Positions 47,860-61,079 of a stretch of DNA of 64,000 bases are shown here, piece by piece. Numbering within the stretch: position 1 is the first letter of the stretch; each line of letters opens with the position of its first letter. A program made the translations under genes and the position numbers. Origin of the DNA: Panax quinquefolius (Eukaryota; Streptophyta; Magnoliopsida; Apiales; Araliaceae); the NCBI GenBank assembly GCA_020205615.1, contig JAINUW010000762.1:124001-188000 (forward strand), given 5' to 3'. The notes below the pieces were generated by a model. The model was not told the origin of the DNA, did no database searches, and saw only the letters and a list, made by a program, of their open reading frames with translations.

Positions 47860-48999
47860 GGAGTAACACGTTTGCCCACCGTGACGATATAGAATATGTT
47901 TGGCTACTAGCATTTTTAATGTTTATCTCGTAAGGCAAAGGCAGTCTTATTTTACTTTAATTCAAGTTATTACGCCAGTTCAAATTATGTGTTAATTTAT
48001 TTTATTTTCAAAAACAAAGTTTTGTTTTTGAAATATTATTTTGTATTATCATTGATTTAAAAGAATTATTTTTTGTAAAAAGGATATATACAAATAAAAC
48101 TCAATTATGTGGAAGGAAAGGTAGTGTGTGTGTGTGTAATATATGGGCTGACAGAAAAATGTGACCAAGTCATCATCTTGATGAGCCCATGAAAAGGAAG
48201 CAGGTCAGATAAAAGATGATTTGGGAAGTTTTGCAGAACCATAACACAACAGGAAACCATGCACTATTGATTATAAATACAACCAACCATACCAACCTAC
48301 TAGTGTTTATTAATAAATTATTATTACCTGGTCCTCTGCTTATGAATTGATTAGTACGTAATTACTTGGCAGAAATAAAAAGAAAAATTTAATCCCAAAG
48401 AGAGATAGAGAGAGAGAGAGTAGGGTTGAAAAGGTCTTAGGCTGTCTGTGTCAAGATTGACAAGACCAGACCCTCTAATGTGATAGCTTGGCTTTGTTAT
48501 TGTTGTCGTACACTTTTGTAAAATCTTTCTTTTTAAGTCTATACACTGTTAGTATTTTATTCATCAATTAATTAATTTATTTTAAAATAAATTTTATACT
48601 AATTACTTCTCTTTTACCCTGTCAAATGAAATTTACTAATAGTACTGGTAGTAAAGTAAATTATTACTAATAAATCATCAATAGCTTATCCTTTGCCTCT
48701 ACCTACATCATCTGCCCATGCCCATCTCCATCAAGTTAATTTCTAATTTTCAGTGGGCAACTTAATTTGGTTTCAATTTTTCACTACAAAAATTCAAGCA
48801 TATATCCCTCTCTAATTAAATAACCTCCTAAGTATAGTTAGTAACGATTCTAACTGTTCTTTTGTCAATATTACAAATTCTAAATGCTCATGATTTCAGA
48901 TTCTCAGGGAAGTTGTTCACACTCTAATTAAGACCTCCTATCATGTTAGTATAAAATAAACCGTTTTATTTATATCGTTCATTCATCAATATATATATG

Positions 49000-49000
<1 letters not shown>
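47860..49000. other. Upstream flank of the MYB gene
   Basis: AT-rich; short (GT)n at 48126-48137 and (GA)n at 48400-48421. No gene seen. Confidence 0.55.

Positions 49001-49002
<2 letters not shown>

Positions 49003-49043
<41 letters not shown>
49003..49043. repeat. (TA)n tract at the outer edge of the element B LTR
   Basis: TA run that ends exactly where the LTR terminus begins (49044). Confidence 0.8.
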
Positions 49044-49047
<4 letters not shown>

Positions 49048-51516
49048 ATACGCCTCAAAATTAAGTACATCACCCATCTTGGGTAGTCGGATCATGGTAA
49101 TGTAATTTAAATACAACTTATTAATATAAGCGTACGTATGCATAATACGACATAAAAGCATGATTTGAATCAAATATTGTCTACTTAGATATTATACAAA
49201 CTCAAAAGAATCCTCATTACAATTATTATCACACTATTTCACGAATAGTGAGACTACTAATCTTATCCCTGGACCATTACTCCGCTCCCCGACTAAGTAA
49301 AAACTATATTCTCATTTCAAAAGAACAATGAAAGAAAGGGTGAAATTTCAATAAATTTCAAGAAGAAATATTATGACTAAGATAATGCAGAATAAATTAT
49401 CATTAGCACAACAATGATGTTAAACCGATAAAATATAATGAACATCAAGTTTAACTACAATGAATCAAAGAACCCATTAAAAGAGTCAAGTAGAAAATAA
49501 AATCTACTATCTTTTATGATTTAAAGGTTTTTCATCATTATTATAAATTTGAGACTCGAACTTTAATAAATATTCCACATCATCGAATCACCCTCGCACT
49601 ACTTCGGTATGAGATATTCTTTAAGATATCACGAATTACAATTATTCATGCACTACGGGCCAAGAATAGTTGTGTATTCATTAATGGTCATGATCATGCC
49701 AACAATCTGTCCATCAATGCACTACTACCATCGAGGATTTTTATCACATCATTTGTAACATTACTATTCGTGATTACATAGAATAGTCTCTGGTCATAAT
49801 CATACCAAGTCCATCTATGTACTCATGTGCCACGGATGACTTTCAACATAATATAAAATGAGGATGATGACAATGATATAAAAATTCAAAACAAGTTCAA
49901 GAATTATTTTATCCAAGAATTATTAACGTCCAAATTGTCAACACGATCTTTGTTTTGTAGAGTAAAATTCAAAGAATGATCGGAAGAATATTTCCATGAA
50001 AGATCTTGGATGAAATGCAAATATCGAGGATATTCTACTAATTTCATGGAGTATATAAGTCAAAGTTTTAACCATTTGGGTATAATAAAGAATGGAATAA
50101 CAAAAGAAATCACCACGCATAGGCCAGATGGCGAGTTATTCAATGAGAATAATAATAACGGAACGAAAGTCGGTGAAATTCACACTTGGCGGTGATGTTC
50201 CAATGAGAATAATAAAGATGGAGCGAGATCCGAATTGTAAAACACACAGATAGGATATTCCAATGAGAATGATAAAGAGCGGAAACTGGTCCAGGTGTAA
50301 AACATGCATGCGAGGATGTTCCAACAGGAATAATAAAACGGAACGGCGGGGTGTAAAACACATGCATGAGGATGTTCCAACAAAATAATAAAATGAATAA
50401 TAGAAGAATGTCACCAAGTATAGGGTAGTCAGCAGATACTAAAAGTTATTCCAAGCGAGTAATAATAAGGAATGGAATAAGCGAAGTTCTCTCATGAATG
50501 AACAAAAGAATAATATCCCTTACGAAAGTACAACAAATAATATTCCCTACCTAGAAGAATGAATATTGGAAAAGTGAAGAAGGAATCTTTTCTTTCTCTC
50601 TATAGCTTTCTCTCTACAGAGTTTCAATGAATTAAGTAAGAAATAATGAAAGAATGAAGCTTTCTATTTATAGAAAAACCGAGGGTGGCTCTTAGTGTAT
50701 AACAGGGTCAAAATGACTCTTGGTAATATTGAAGAGACAACTACTATTTCTTGAAGGGGTAATTAACCTTTGGAACAATCAAAGGCAGTTAACTCTTGGT
50801 AATATCAAGAAAGACAACTACTATTTGCAAGGGTAATTCTTATTGACGAAGGTAATTACTATCGACGAAGGTAAATCTATTGAAGAAGGTAAATACTATT
50901 CATTAAAGGTAATTACTATGAATGAAGAGACTCTTAGATGATGACATATGGGCCCCCCATAAAATAATCAAACTTACCACAAACGCCTCATATAATGGAC
51001 TCTTTATATACATCGAGGATTGAATAAATATTACCACAAATCATTTTATTTTAATCAACACATTTTAATCTTTCAATAATTATTAATCATTTATAACTTA
51101 TCGTCTCGATTAATAATATAACATATTATACTGAGGATGATCTTGTGACAATAATTGAATTAATAATATAAGAGATATAATGATGCAAAAGAATTATTGT
51201 AGCAATAATTGAGTATAGCTAAGTGACTTTCACGTAAGCATCGATAATCAATCTTAGTGTCTTCTTATGCGATTCACGCGTATTATTGTACTTTTACCAT
51301 AGGGTAGTTCAGCGGTTTTAACTTGGTAACACCTCCGCCGTTATTTTATAGAAAGATAATTTTTAATTTTTAACTACGACAATACTTAGTTAATGGGTCC
51401 ACCAATGATTGGTAGTTATACGAATATTCCCTAATAAAAAGAATATTCCCCACCAAACGAATATTTTATAACAACTTGTCTACTTTGCAAAATTTATAAA
51501 TATTACCCACAACTAT
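49044..51516 (-). repeat. Main part of the 3' LTR of element B
   Basis: Minus-strand counterpart of the solo LTR at 51517-54091. Its end has decayed (TGTAATACGCCTC where the solo copy has TGTGGCGCCCCC). It carries the same internal tandem repeats (50140-50400 and 50820-50930). Confidence 0.85.
50140..50400 (-). repeat. Tandem repeats of about 60 bp in the element B LTR
   Basis: Four to five units containing GATGTTCCAA.GAGAATAATAA and GTGTAAAACACA. The homologous array in the solo LTR is at 52720-52985. Open frames over these repeats are artefacts of the repeat. Confidence 0.8.
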
Positions 51517-52139
51517 CAGAAGACCCCCGACTTTTATAAATAAAGATAAATTTTTTATAAATATTATTTTTGAATATTATGGAATAAATTTGATATAATG
51601 TTATAGTTCAGGTAATATTTATAAATTTTAAAGTATGCAAGTTGTTATAAAATATTCGTTTAATTTGGGAATATTCTTTTGTTAGGGAATATTCGCATAA
51701 TGGCTCAATCATCATTGGTGGACCCCTACAAATGTAATTATCATTTAGGATTGAGAAAACGAAAAAAACATTTTATAAAAATAACTACGGAGGTGTTACC
51801 GTTAAAACCGTTGAACTACCCGGTGGTAAAAGTACAAGAATAACGCCAGAAGTCAGATAAGAAGACACCAGATTGATTATCGATGCTTACGTGAGAAGTC
51901 ACTCAACCTATGCTCAATTATCACTACAAGAATTCACGATCATATCTCTTATATTATTGATTCAATTATTGTCACAAGATCATCCGTGATAATATGTTAT
52001 AAGATTAAATCAATAATTGAGATTTACAAGTTATAAATGATTAATAATTGTTGAAAGATTAAATATGTGTTGATGAAAAAATGATTTGTGGTAAGTTTGA
52101 TTATTTTATGGGGGGCTCATATGTCATCATCTAAGAGTC

Positions 52140-52320
52140 TCTTCGTCAATAGTATTTACCTTCGCTCAATAGTAATTACCTTCGTCAATAGTAATTACCC
52201 TTGTGAATAGTATTTACCTTCGTCAATAAGAATTACCTTCACAATAAGAATTACCCTTGTGAATAGTATTTACCTTCGTCAATAGTATTTACCTTTGTTA
52301 ATAGTAATTACCTTTACCAG
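52140..52320 (+). repeat. Short tandem repeats GTCAATAGTAATTACCTTC in the solo LTR
   Basis: About nine imperfect units of roughly 19 bases (TTACCTTCGTCAATAGTAA). Followed at 52325-52440 by AACCACTTGTCGTTTCACATTAAA repeats. Confidence 0.85.
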
Positions 52321-52719
52321 ACGTCGAACCACTTGTCGTTTCACATTAAAGCGCCGAACCACTTGTCGTTTCACATTAAAAGGCCAAACCACTTTTCTTT
52401 TCACATCATTAGTCGTCAAGCCACAGCGCTTTTCACACTAAGTGGGGTGCTAAGCTAGAAATCTTCTATAAATAGAGGCCTAGGGCTTCATTATTTTCAC
52501 TTAATTCATTCAAGCTATAGAGAGAGAAAGTATAGAGAGAATAAAGAGAAAGAAGAAGAGTATTTTGTTACTACATTGTCGTAAAGATTCAATCTCCTAC
52601 CAAATGTAAGCGGGTGTTATTCTTCTTATTCATGAAGAGAAACTGCGTTGTTATTCCATCGCTTATTATTACGTTGGAATAACTTTGTATAAGTGGTTTA
52701 CCCTATACTTGGTGACATT

Positions 52720-52985
52720 CTTCTATTATTCTGTTGGAACATCCCGTCACGTGTGTTTTACACCTGACCTGGTTAAAATTTTTATTATTCTCGTTGGAAC
52801 ATCCCATCTCGTGTGTTTTACACCGACCGGTTCCTTCTTTATTATTCATTGGAAATATCCTATCCGTGTGTCTTTTTACACCGGATCTGGTTCCATCTTT
52901 ATTATCTCGATTGGAACATCTCGTTTAACATCACTGCTTGTGAATTTCACATTTAATTGGTTCCGTTATTTATTATTCCATTGAA
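52720..52985 (+). repeat. Tandem repeats of about 60 bp in the solo LTR
   Basis: Units with TTATTATTCTCGTTGGAACATC and GTGTGTTTTACACC, spaced about 60 bases. Homologous to the array in the opposite arm. Confidence 0.8.
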
Positions 52986-54194
52986 TAACTCAGATGTAAG
53001 GTCTATCGCATGCATGGTGATTTCTTTTGTTATTCCATTCTTTATTATATCCAAGTTTGGTTAAAACTTTGACTTCTATACTCCATGAAATTAGTGGAAT
53101 ATCCTCGATATTTTGCGTTTCATCCAAAGATCTTTCATGAAAATATTCTTCCGATCATTCTTGAATTTTACTCTACAAAACAAAAGATCATGTTGATAAT
53201 TTGGACGTTAATAATTCCCGGATAAAATAATTCTTGAACTTGTTTTTATCAATTCTTATATCATTGTCATCATCCTCATGTTTATATTTTTTTAAAGTCA
53301 TCCGCGGCTCAGAAGTATATGATGGACTTGTATGATTATGACGTGAGAGACTATTAGTGTAATCATGACCGTAATGTTACAAATGATGTGGTAAAAATCC
53401 TCGATGGGTCAGAGTGCATTGATGGACAAATTGTTGGTATGATCATGACTATTAATGAATACACAAATATTTTGGCCCTGAGTGCATGAATAATTGTGGT
53501 CGTGGATACTAAAGAATATCCTCGCCGTAGTGCAGTAAGGGTGATTCGATGATGTGGAATATTTATTAAAGCCGAGTCTCAAATTTATAATGTTGATGAA
53601 AAACCATTTAAAACCTAAAAGATAGTAGACTTTATTTTCTACTCGACTTTTTAATGGATTCGATATTTCACGCAGCTTAAACCGGTTGTCTATTGTATTT
53701 TATCGGTTTAACATTGTTCAAGACTATTGATAATTTATTCGCATTATCTTAGTCATAATATTTCTTCTTGGGCTAGTTGAGCTTACCCTTTCTTTCACGC
53801 TGTTCTCTTGAAATGAGAATATATTTGGGACGAGCCGGGAAAACGAAAGTGATGGTCCCGAAGATAGCATTAGTAGTCCTCACTATTCGTGAAATAAGGT
53901 GATAATAATTGTAATGAGGACTCCTTTTTGAGTTTGTATAATATCTAGTAGATTTATATTTGTATTTAAACTCACGCTTATGTCGTATTGCATACCATAC
54001 GCTTATGTTGTTAAGTTGTATTTAAATTCTATACCACGTGTAAGTAGCGACCCAAGATGGGTGATGTATACCTAATTTTGGGGGCGCCACAACTATAACA
54101 TTATATCAAATTTATTCCATAATATTCAAAATAATATTTATAGAAAATTCATCTTTATTTATAAAAGCTGGGATCTTACAACCTCCCCTTCTTA

Positions 54195-54640
54195 TGAAAT
54201 TTCGCCTCAAATTAGGGTACGACTTGGTATGTCAAGAGGTAAGGATACCTTGATTTCATTTCGATTCTAACTCCCAAGTCATTTCCTCAACATCGTGGTT
54301 CCTCCACAAAACTTCGACTTGAGGTATAACCTTGGAGCGTAGAATATGTTCCTTCTTATCCAAAATTTGAACAGAATCTCTTCATACGCCAAATTTTCCG
54401 CTATTTCGTCCTGATTCTAACTCAATAATATGGTTCGGTCTTTCACATATTTACGTAATATGGATATGTGAAAAACGTTATGAACACGGTAGACATATTT
54501 CAAGCAGAAAGCTTAGTCTATATAGCTACGCCCTACTCGATCGAGGATTAAAATGGACCGATGAATCGAGGATTAAGTTTTCCTCTCTTTCCAAATCTTG
54601 TAACTCCTTTCCACGGAGCAACTCTTAACAACACATGATC
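54195..54640 (-). pseudogene. Element B integrase C-terminus and chromodomain
   Basis: On the minus strand, KEHILRSKVIPQVEVLWRNH and EEMTWELESEM are readable near 54350-54240, the chromodomain ending of Tekay-like integrases. Frame changes separate it from the upstream core. Confidence 0.7.
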
Positions 54641-54755
54641 TCCTATATCAATTCCACGCCCTTTCGGATGAAGATCAAGATAACTCTTTTTGTCGATTTT
54701 GTGAGGTTTTTATACGTCATTCGGATCGTTTCAATCTTTTCCGTAGTCATACGCA

Positions 54756-55400
54756 TCAACTCCGGTCCCAACAACGCTGTTTCACCCACCTCATCCCAAA
54801 GATACCGAGAACGACACTTTCTTCCATACAACGCTCGAATGGAGCCATGCCAATACTTTGTTTGATAACTGTTGTTGTAGGAAAACTCCACCAATGGTAA
54901 GAACTTGTCCCAACTCCCTTGAAATCAAGGACACAGAGTCTTAATAGATCTTCAAGAGTTTGAATAGTCCCTCCGATCGTCCGTCCGGCTTCGAGGATGA
55001 TATGCCGAAAGCTAAATCGTAAGTCCGCGCTCATAGCTTTTTGCAAACTAACCCAAAATCGTGAAGTGAATCTTGGGTCTCGATCGGAAACTATGGATAC
55101 CGGCATACCATGCAATCTTACAATCTTGTTTATGTACATACGAGCAAGACGCTCAAGTGTATAAGTTTCTCAGACGGGTAAGAAATGAGCGACTTGGTCA
55201 ATCTATCAACAATGACCCAAATCGCATCAACGCCTTGAGAAACCTTGGGAAGACCCAGAACTAAATCCATGGTAATGTGCTCCCACTTCCATTCTGGAAT
55301 TTCAAGTGGTTGCAATGGACCTTTTGGTACTTGATGCTCCGCTTTAACTCGTTGACAAGTTAGACACCTTGAGATAAAAACCGCTTATCTCTCTTCATAT
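54756..55400 (-). pseudogene. Element B integrase core
   Basis: Two overlapping minus-strand frames carry WEHITMDLVLGLP (first Asp), IWVIVDRLTKS, LHGMPVSIVSDRDPRFTS (second Asp), then a frame change before the region that should hold the catalytic Glu. A shortened H..C region lies near 55330-55400 (CQRVKAEHQVP on the minus strand). Confidence 0.8.
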
Positions 55401-55849
55401 TGCTCCACCAAAATGTATTATTTAATATCATGATACATTTTGGTACTCCTGTGGATGGATTGCAAATGGTGTGTCAGGCGCTCCATCATGATATTATACT
55501 TTAAATCGTGGTCGTTAGAACACAAAGTCCGGAGTCGACTCAAGTATTCCTTCTTCATCGATTCTTGCTTCCTAAGATAGCACCTTTTCGCACTTTTTCC
55601 TTCATACGCATCACGCCTGTGTCCGTAGCTCGAGAAGCTTTAACTTTATCGATTAAAGTCGGTTCTACTCAGATACTCGCTATCATCACATGGGTCCCTC
55701 GAGTTTTTAACTCTATCTCCATCCTTTGCAAGTCACACAAAATGGGCCTTTGCGTTGACAATATCGCACTCAGATTCTTGCATATGATTTTCTACTCAAC
55801 GCGCCGCTACCACATTCGCTTTTCCGTGATGGTATTCGATGGTACGATC

Positions 55850-57100
55850 ATAATCTTTCAACAGCTCAAGCCAACGTCGTTGTCGCATGTTGAGTTCCTT
55901 TTGAGTGAAGAAATATTTGAGGCTTTTATGATCCGTGAAAGATCTCCACTTTCTCCCCATACAAGTAATGCCTCCAAATTTTAAGTAAAGACAACAACCG
56001 CTAACTCTAGATCATGAGTAGGATAATTCCTCTCATATTCTTTGAGTTGTCATGAGAGGCATAAAGCTATAACTTTTCCATGTTGCATAAGAACACATCC
56101 CAACCCTTTGCTCAAGCATCATCTGTAGATGACAAATCCTCCGAGCCGATGGTATTGTCGTAACAAAAATAAATAAGTCTCCTCGAGTTCTTGAAAACTC
56201 TTCTCACATTCTTCGCCTCCAACCGAACTTTCAGATCTTTTCGAGTCACCGAGTTAATGGAGTAATGATTCGAGAAAATCCTTCCACTTAATCTCCGATA
56301 ATAACCACTAAACCGAGAAAGCTACGATTTTGGCCATCGATTTAGGTTGTTCCCAAACTTTCAATAGCTTCAATCTTTTCCGGGTCAACAGATATTCCAT
56401 GACTTGATACCACGCTACCAAGGAATGCTACTTCTTCGCCGTAACTCGCATTTCTTCAACTCGCATAAAGCTTATATTCACGAAGCTTTTGGAGTGTCAC
56501 TCAAGTGTTGCTTTCATGATCTTCACGCTTTTGGAATAAATAAGGATGTCATCAATAAAGACGACCACAAAGTGATCTAAATATTCCTTGAATACTTGGC
56601 TCATCATATCCATGAAGGCAAGAGAGAGCATTAGTCAATCCAAAGGACATGACTAGAATTCATAATGCCCGCATCGAAGTTCCGAAGTCGCCTTTTGGAA
56701 TGTCATCGATTCTAATCTTCAATTGGTGATATCCTAACTAAGATCAATCTTTGAAAAGAATTTTGCTCCTTGCAATCGGGTCAAACAGTCATCAATACGT
56801 GGCAATGGATACCTATTTTGATGGTGACATGATTCAACTCCCGATAATCAATACAAAGTCGATACTCCCATCTTTCTTCTTCATTTAATGTAATCAGGAG
56901 CACCCCAAGGAGAAGTACTAGACTTAATAAAGCCAATGTCTAACAATTCCTCGCATTGGGTCTTTAACTCCTCAAGTTCAATAGAGCCATTCGACATGGG
57001 CTTTTGAAATAGGTTTTGTACCGTTCAAGGTCGATACAAAATTCAATTTCACGCCCGGGGTAGGCCAGAAGTTCTTCTGGGAATACGTCAGAAATTTATT
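55850..57100 (-). pseudogene. Element B reverse transcriptase and RNase H
   Basis: On the minus strand: RT active-site block FIDDILIYS near 56555-56530, preceded by [14 protein letters not shown]; RNase H with [18 protein letters not shown] near 55960-55900. Small deletions break the frame repeatedly. Confidence 0.75.
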
Positions 57101-57109
57101 AACAATAGA

Positions 57110-58165
57110 AATATCGCTCAAAACCGATTTATTTTTGTTTAAATCGTGATATGAGCTAAGAAAGCTTCGACATCCGCTTTTTCAATAAACTAATAGCTTT
57201 ATGGCTTCGAGATGACAAAGTGATTGATTTTATTGGTTTGCTTGAATTCGCATAATAGGTTGATTAGAATATGAAAGCTAACAACCTTATTTAAAACAAT
57301 CAATTTTTGCATGATAAGTAGTTAACCAATCAATCCCTTAGAATCACGCCAAATGCAAGTATTTTTAATGAAATAAGATCGATGGTGTAATGTGAGGGTA
57401 CCGATTTGAACCAAACAAGACTTATAAACAGTGGATGTAATGAAGGTTTCTCCCAACTGGAGTTTCCACAGATAAGTCAAAGTCTAATTTCTCCAGAGTC
57501 AAATTTAATCGATGAGCGCAAGTAGAGAAATAAAAGAATGGGTAGAACCCAGATCAAATAAAGTATAGACTTCATTAGAGTTTATGATAAGTTTTTACCC
57601 GTGATGACCTCATTCGTTCTTGCTTCTTTGGGAGGTCACAACAAACGCCTCCTCAGACTACCGATTTTGAATTTTTTCGGGACGGCTTTTGGTGCCTCCA
57701 TCCTAATCCGAATTTGTCTTCGATAAACGACAAAATCGAGCTGTGACCTTCTCTTCCACAATTATAACACGCTTTTGACTCAAGCATCGACGCAGCTTTG
57801 ATCGATGTGTCCCTCTCCTCCGTGATTTGAAGCATACGATAGTGGTCTTTCTCCTTCCTTAAACAACGGGTGTTTGGCGACGCTCTTTCCACCATTGTTG
57901 AATCTCTCTTTCTTGAAATGTCCATTTGACGATTACCTTTCCACCATTTGTTTCAATCCGGTATTATAATTTTGCTTACCGCTTCTTTTTGAAATGTATC
58001 ATTCTAATCGGAGCCTTATCTCGAATACAAACACAGCTTTATGAGAAATAAGATGTTGACGTATCTCCGCTTCAAACCTCTTAAAACATTCGCTATTCTC
58101 TTCTCTTCATTATCCACCATGGGACAAACCGTGATTTTGTTCCCCCGATTCGAATACCACCATTC
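57110..58165 (-). pseudogene. Element B protease and gag remnant
   Basis: The zinc knuckle KACYNCGREGHSS lies on the minus strand at about 57775-57735. Further upstream, a stretch at 58070-57990 matches gag of element C (61690-61760). gag ends abruptly at about 58165. Confidence 0.7.
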
Positions 58166-60892
58166 TTCAAGTAGACCCCAACTTATTATTAATAAGAAAT
58201 TGAAATTTTCTATTTATTATTTTGAAATAGTAAGGGTTGATTTGATTAATGTGGATAGTTAGGGTAAAATACGCAAATATTTCAAAATAAAAGCAAGTGG
58301 TTATAAAATATTCATCATTGTTTGGGAATATTCATTTGGTCGTGGAATATTCAGATCGTTTGGGAATATTCACGACGACGAAGCAAAAAGCCCATGTGGG
58401 CCCCATAACGAAAAAGCGATTGGATGAAGAAAACGACAAATATAAGTGGTTTAAAAATAATCTACAGTAGTTGTTATCAAGTAATCATCGTTAAAAAATA
58501 CCTATGGTTAAAACACAAGAAAGAGATACCAGATTGCACCAATTATTGATTCTTACGTAAGAAGGCACTACTCAATAATGGTTACAAAGAATTATCGCTC
58601 AAAGATTTTATCGAGTTAATAATTGTCATATTGATATTTTATATTGTTGTTGTTTCAATAATTGTCATTACACAAGATTTTTCATTATCAAGCAATAATT
58701 CATATTATCCTAATAATATTATTAGATAACATTATTGGCAATGTCTAGAAAGTTCGCGTCTAAGGAGAGGTTTGGTCACCTAATCAAGGCCGCCAAGAAG
58801 AAGAAATTTTATCGAAAGCCCTCTTCCCCTGAACCGCCTCGTCACAATATCAGGATTTCGTAATATTATTTGTGAATAATTAATTATTGATTCATATGAT
58901 GAGGAAAATATTGATTTTATGTGGATATAGATGGAGAAAATTTTTAATGTGACAATTGTTGAAAATTGAAATTTTATCTTTTTCTCGATAAAATAATTCA
59001 TTTAAATATATTATTATATTTTAATAATATAATAATGGTGATATTTTTACAATCTAATGTGGGATATATGAGTATACGAGGAGGAAGAGTATTTTTGTTG
59101 CAATAAATGTTTAAAACATGTTAAACATGTCATGGGACCCCATTTATCGATCAAATTTGATTATAATCAGTAAAATCGCCCCGCTTGTGGATTTTTGGCC
59201 AATTTCTATTTGGAATTTGGAAAACTTTCTTCGCAAAGTTGTAGAGAATTGAATTTCCTATAAAAACTCGCGAGATTCAAATTTTCTGATGAAAGGGCTA
59301 TTTATTATGAATTATCAAGTTCAAGTTCAAATAATTGATTTTTGAAGTTTAAAATATTTTAAATAATAAAAACGTTTTTTTTTTTTTTTGTGGGCTACTA
59401 ACATGTGCATAATGAGCTGAGATCAGATCTAGAAAGGTGGGCGAGAAATTTTAATATATATATTAATATTATATTAAATTTTCGCTTTGTGTTCTAAAGA
59501 TTTTCCTATAAATAGGTGCTTAGGTTAGAATTGAAAATCACACCGTAAATCAAGTTTTCTCTCTATATTATCGAAGTTTATTCTTGTGAGTATTTTGAGT
59601 ATACTTTGAGTATTGTTTAGACTTGCAAGTTCCTTCAAAGACTATACCCTAGATTCCAATTTGTAAGTACTAATCTTTCGAGGTAAGTGGATGTTATTTT
59701 TTTTTCAAATGATATTATTTCTTCAATATCATTATGTCAAATATTGGTTGAACTTTTTATCAAATTTGGAACTTTTTCATGTTGGGGTTACTATTCATGA
59801 GTTACTATTCTATTCACGAGTTACTATTCATGAAAGTTACTATTCACGAAGTTACTATTCACGAGTACTATTCAAGTAAGTTGAAGATGTTTTTTTTTGT
59901 GGAATTTCTATCTTTTGTGTTTGAGTTACTATTCACGATACTAAGACTATTCACGATAAAAACTATTCACCTAAAAAATAAAATTTCTTCTTTTCGTCCA
60001 AAATATCTATTCTGGATACTAGCTTTGATCAGATCCATGTTTTGATCATTCTCAATTTTACACCACTATGATTATTTTTGAGGTATTTTTGAACATGGAT
60101 AAAACAAAGTACTAATCCTTAATCCTTAATCTCTCGTCATTTTGTTTCACCGGATTCGCTTTTAAAAATATTTTTCATCATCCTCGCCTTAAATGATGAT
60201 ATTATTGAATATCTTCGGGCCCAGTAGCAAAAGATGAATGATTTTCAAGAATATCTTCGTCAGAAAGCAAAAAAGATGAATGTGTGTTTAGATGAACATG
60301 ATTAATCGATGAATATGAATTTCGCCCAGAAAGTAAAAAAGATGAATATTTGATTCCGTATGTATATCGATTGATGTTACAGGATAAAAGATAGACGATG
60401 AACTTTTAAATTCATACATGTAAGATAGTAGTTTGCATTCTCTACTTAACTCTTCTAATGAATTATTATTTCACCGTAATATTGATTTAAAATTTGTTGT
60501 CTATCAGATTCTATTAGATTTTTCCCGTCAAGACTAACGATAATTTGTCAGATATTATCTTAGTCATAATATTCTTTATCGGGCTACTGAGCTCACCCTT
60601 TTCCTTTTTGTTCCATTTTTCTTCTCGTGAGGCTAGAATATAAATGAAAGTATTTAGCCTGGGTATGGAATGAAGGTTTTAGAAAGAATTGTTTAGTAGT
60701 CCTCACCATTTTGTAAAATAATGTATCAATAAATGTGATGAGGATTTATTTGAGTATAGATATTGTCTGTAAGATAATATTTGTATTCAAACTCACGCTT
60801 TTATCGTTGTAATAATAAAGTTGTAGTCAAGTTTCGCATCATGTATCGACAACTCGTAATGGGTGATGTATACCTATTTTGGGGGCGCCACA
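58166..60892 (+). repeat. 5' LTR of element C
   Basis: About 2.7 kb. The start region (GTAGACCCCAACTTATTATT) aligns with the start of the solo LTR and the end TTGGGGGCGCCACA is shared with it and with position 280. Contains ACTATTCACGAGTT-type short repeats at 59785-59960. The exact first base could not be fixed because no target copy is in the window. Confidence 0.8.
59785..59965 (+). repeat. Short repeats TTACTATTCACGAG in the element C LTR
   Basis: About eight imperfect units of 12-16 bases, some separated by a few T-rich bases. Open frames over it are repeat artefacts. Confidence 0.8.
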
Positions 60893-60895
60893 GCT

Positions 60896-60907
60896 TGGTA
60901 TCGTAGC
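60896..60907 (+). other. Primer-binding site of element C (tRNA-iMet type)
   Basis: TGGTATCGTAGC lies four bases after the LTR end. It matches the common TGGTATCAGAGC iMet primer site at 10 of 12 positions. Confidence 0.75.
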
Positions 60908-61079
60908 TTAGGATATGATCTCCAATGAGATCGGGAATGTAACCAGAGGGGAGAGACGAGTAAATCCTTCGCTAAAGGTGTCCTACCTAAGCTTATTTTT
61001 TAGTTGGTCAAGATATAAGGATATTATGTGATATATTGATTTCCTTAATTAACCCTTGTTTTACGACAAAGATTTGAGA

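Larger units (their letters stand above)
51517..54091 (+). mobile_element. Solo LTR of the same gypsy family, inserted in the element B LTR
   Basis: A 2575-bp LTR in plus orientation. It ends GGGGGCGCCACA and its start CAGAAGACCCC aligns with the TGTAAGATCCC start of element B's LTR. It is flanked by the 5-bp target copy ACTAT (51512-51516 and 54092-54096), which fixes both ends. The target sequence on either side reads as one continuous minus-strand LTR. No internal region is present, as expected after LTR-LTR recombination. Confidence 0.88.
49044..58165 (-). mobile_element. Ty3/Gypsy chromovirus, minus strand, 5'-truncated in this window (element B)
   Basis: The 3' LTR (54180-54092 plus 51516-49044 when read on the minus strand, interrupted by a solo LTR) follows a purine tract AAGGGGAGGT and starts TGTAAGATCCC. 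Upstream on the minus strand come chromodomain, integrase, RNase H, RT, protease and a gag with zinc knuckle, in the Gypsy order. At about 58165 homology to gag stops and the LTR of element C begins. Long LTRs (about 2.56 kb) and an integrase chromodomain point to a Tekay/Del-like chromovirus. All frames are broken. Confidence 0.85.

Noticed and set aside
50136..50400. CRISPR-like spaced repeats
   Set aside because: The units are tandem, diverged and lie in an LTR of a plant retrotransposon; there are no unique spacers.
50136..50417. Open frames of 67-93 codons over the LTR repeats, and similar ones at 52685-52984
   Set aside because: They follow the 60-bp tandem repeats in several frames at once and have no protein-like motif.
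49044..54091. A single very large MITE or foldback element
   Set aside because: The 5-bp ACTAT duplication and continuity of the split minus-strand LTR show two separate LTR insertions.
54643..54894. Cellular gene on the minus strand
   Set aside because: The frame (NNSYQ..., SPF-type region) belongs to the integrase end of element B.
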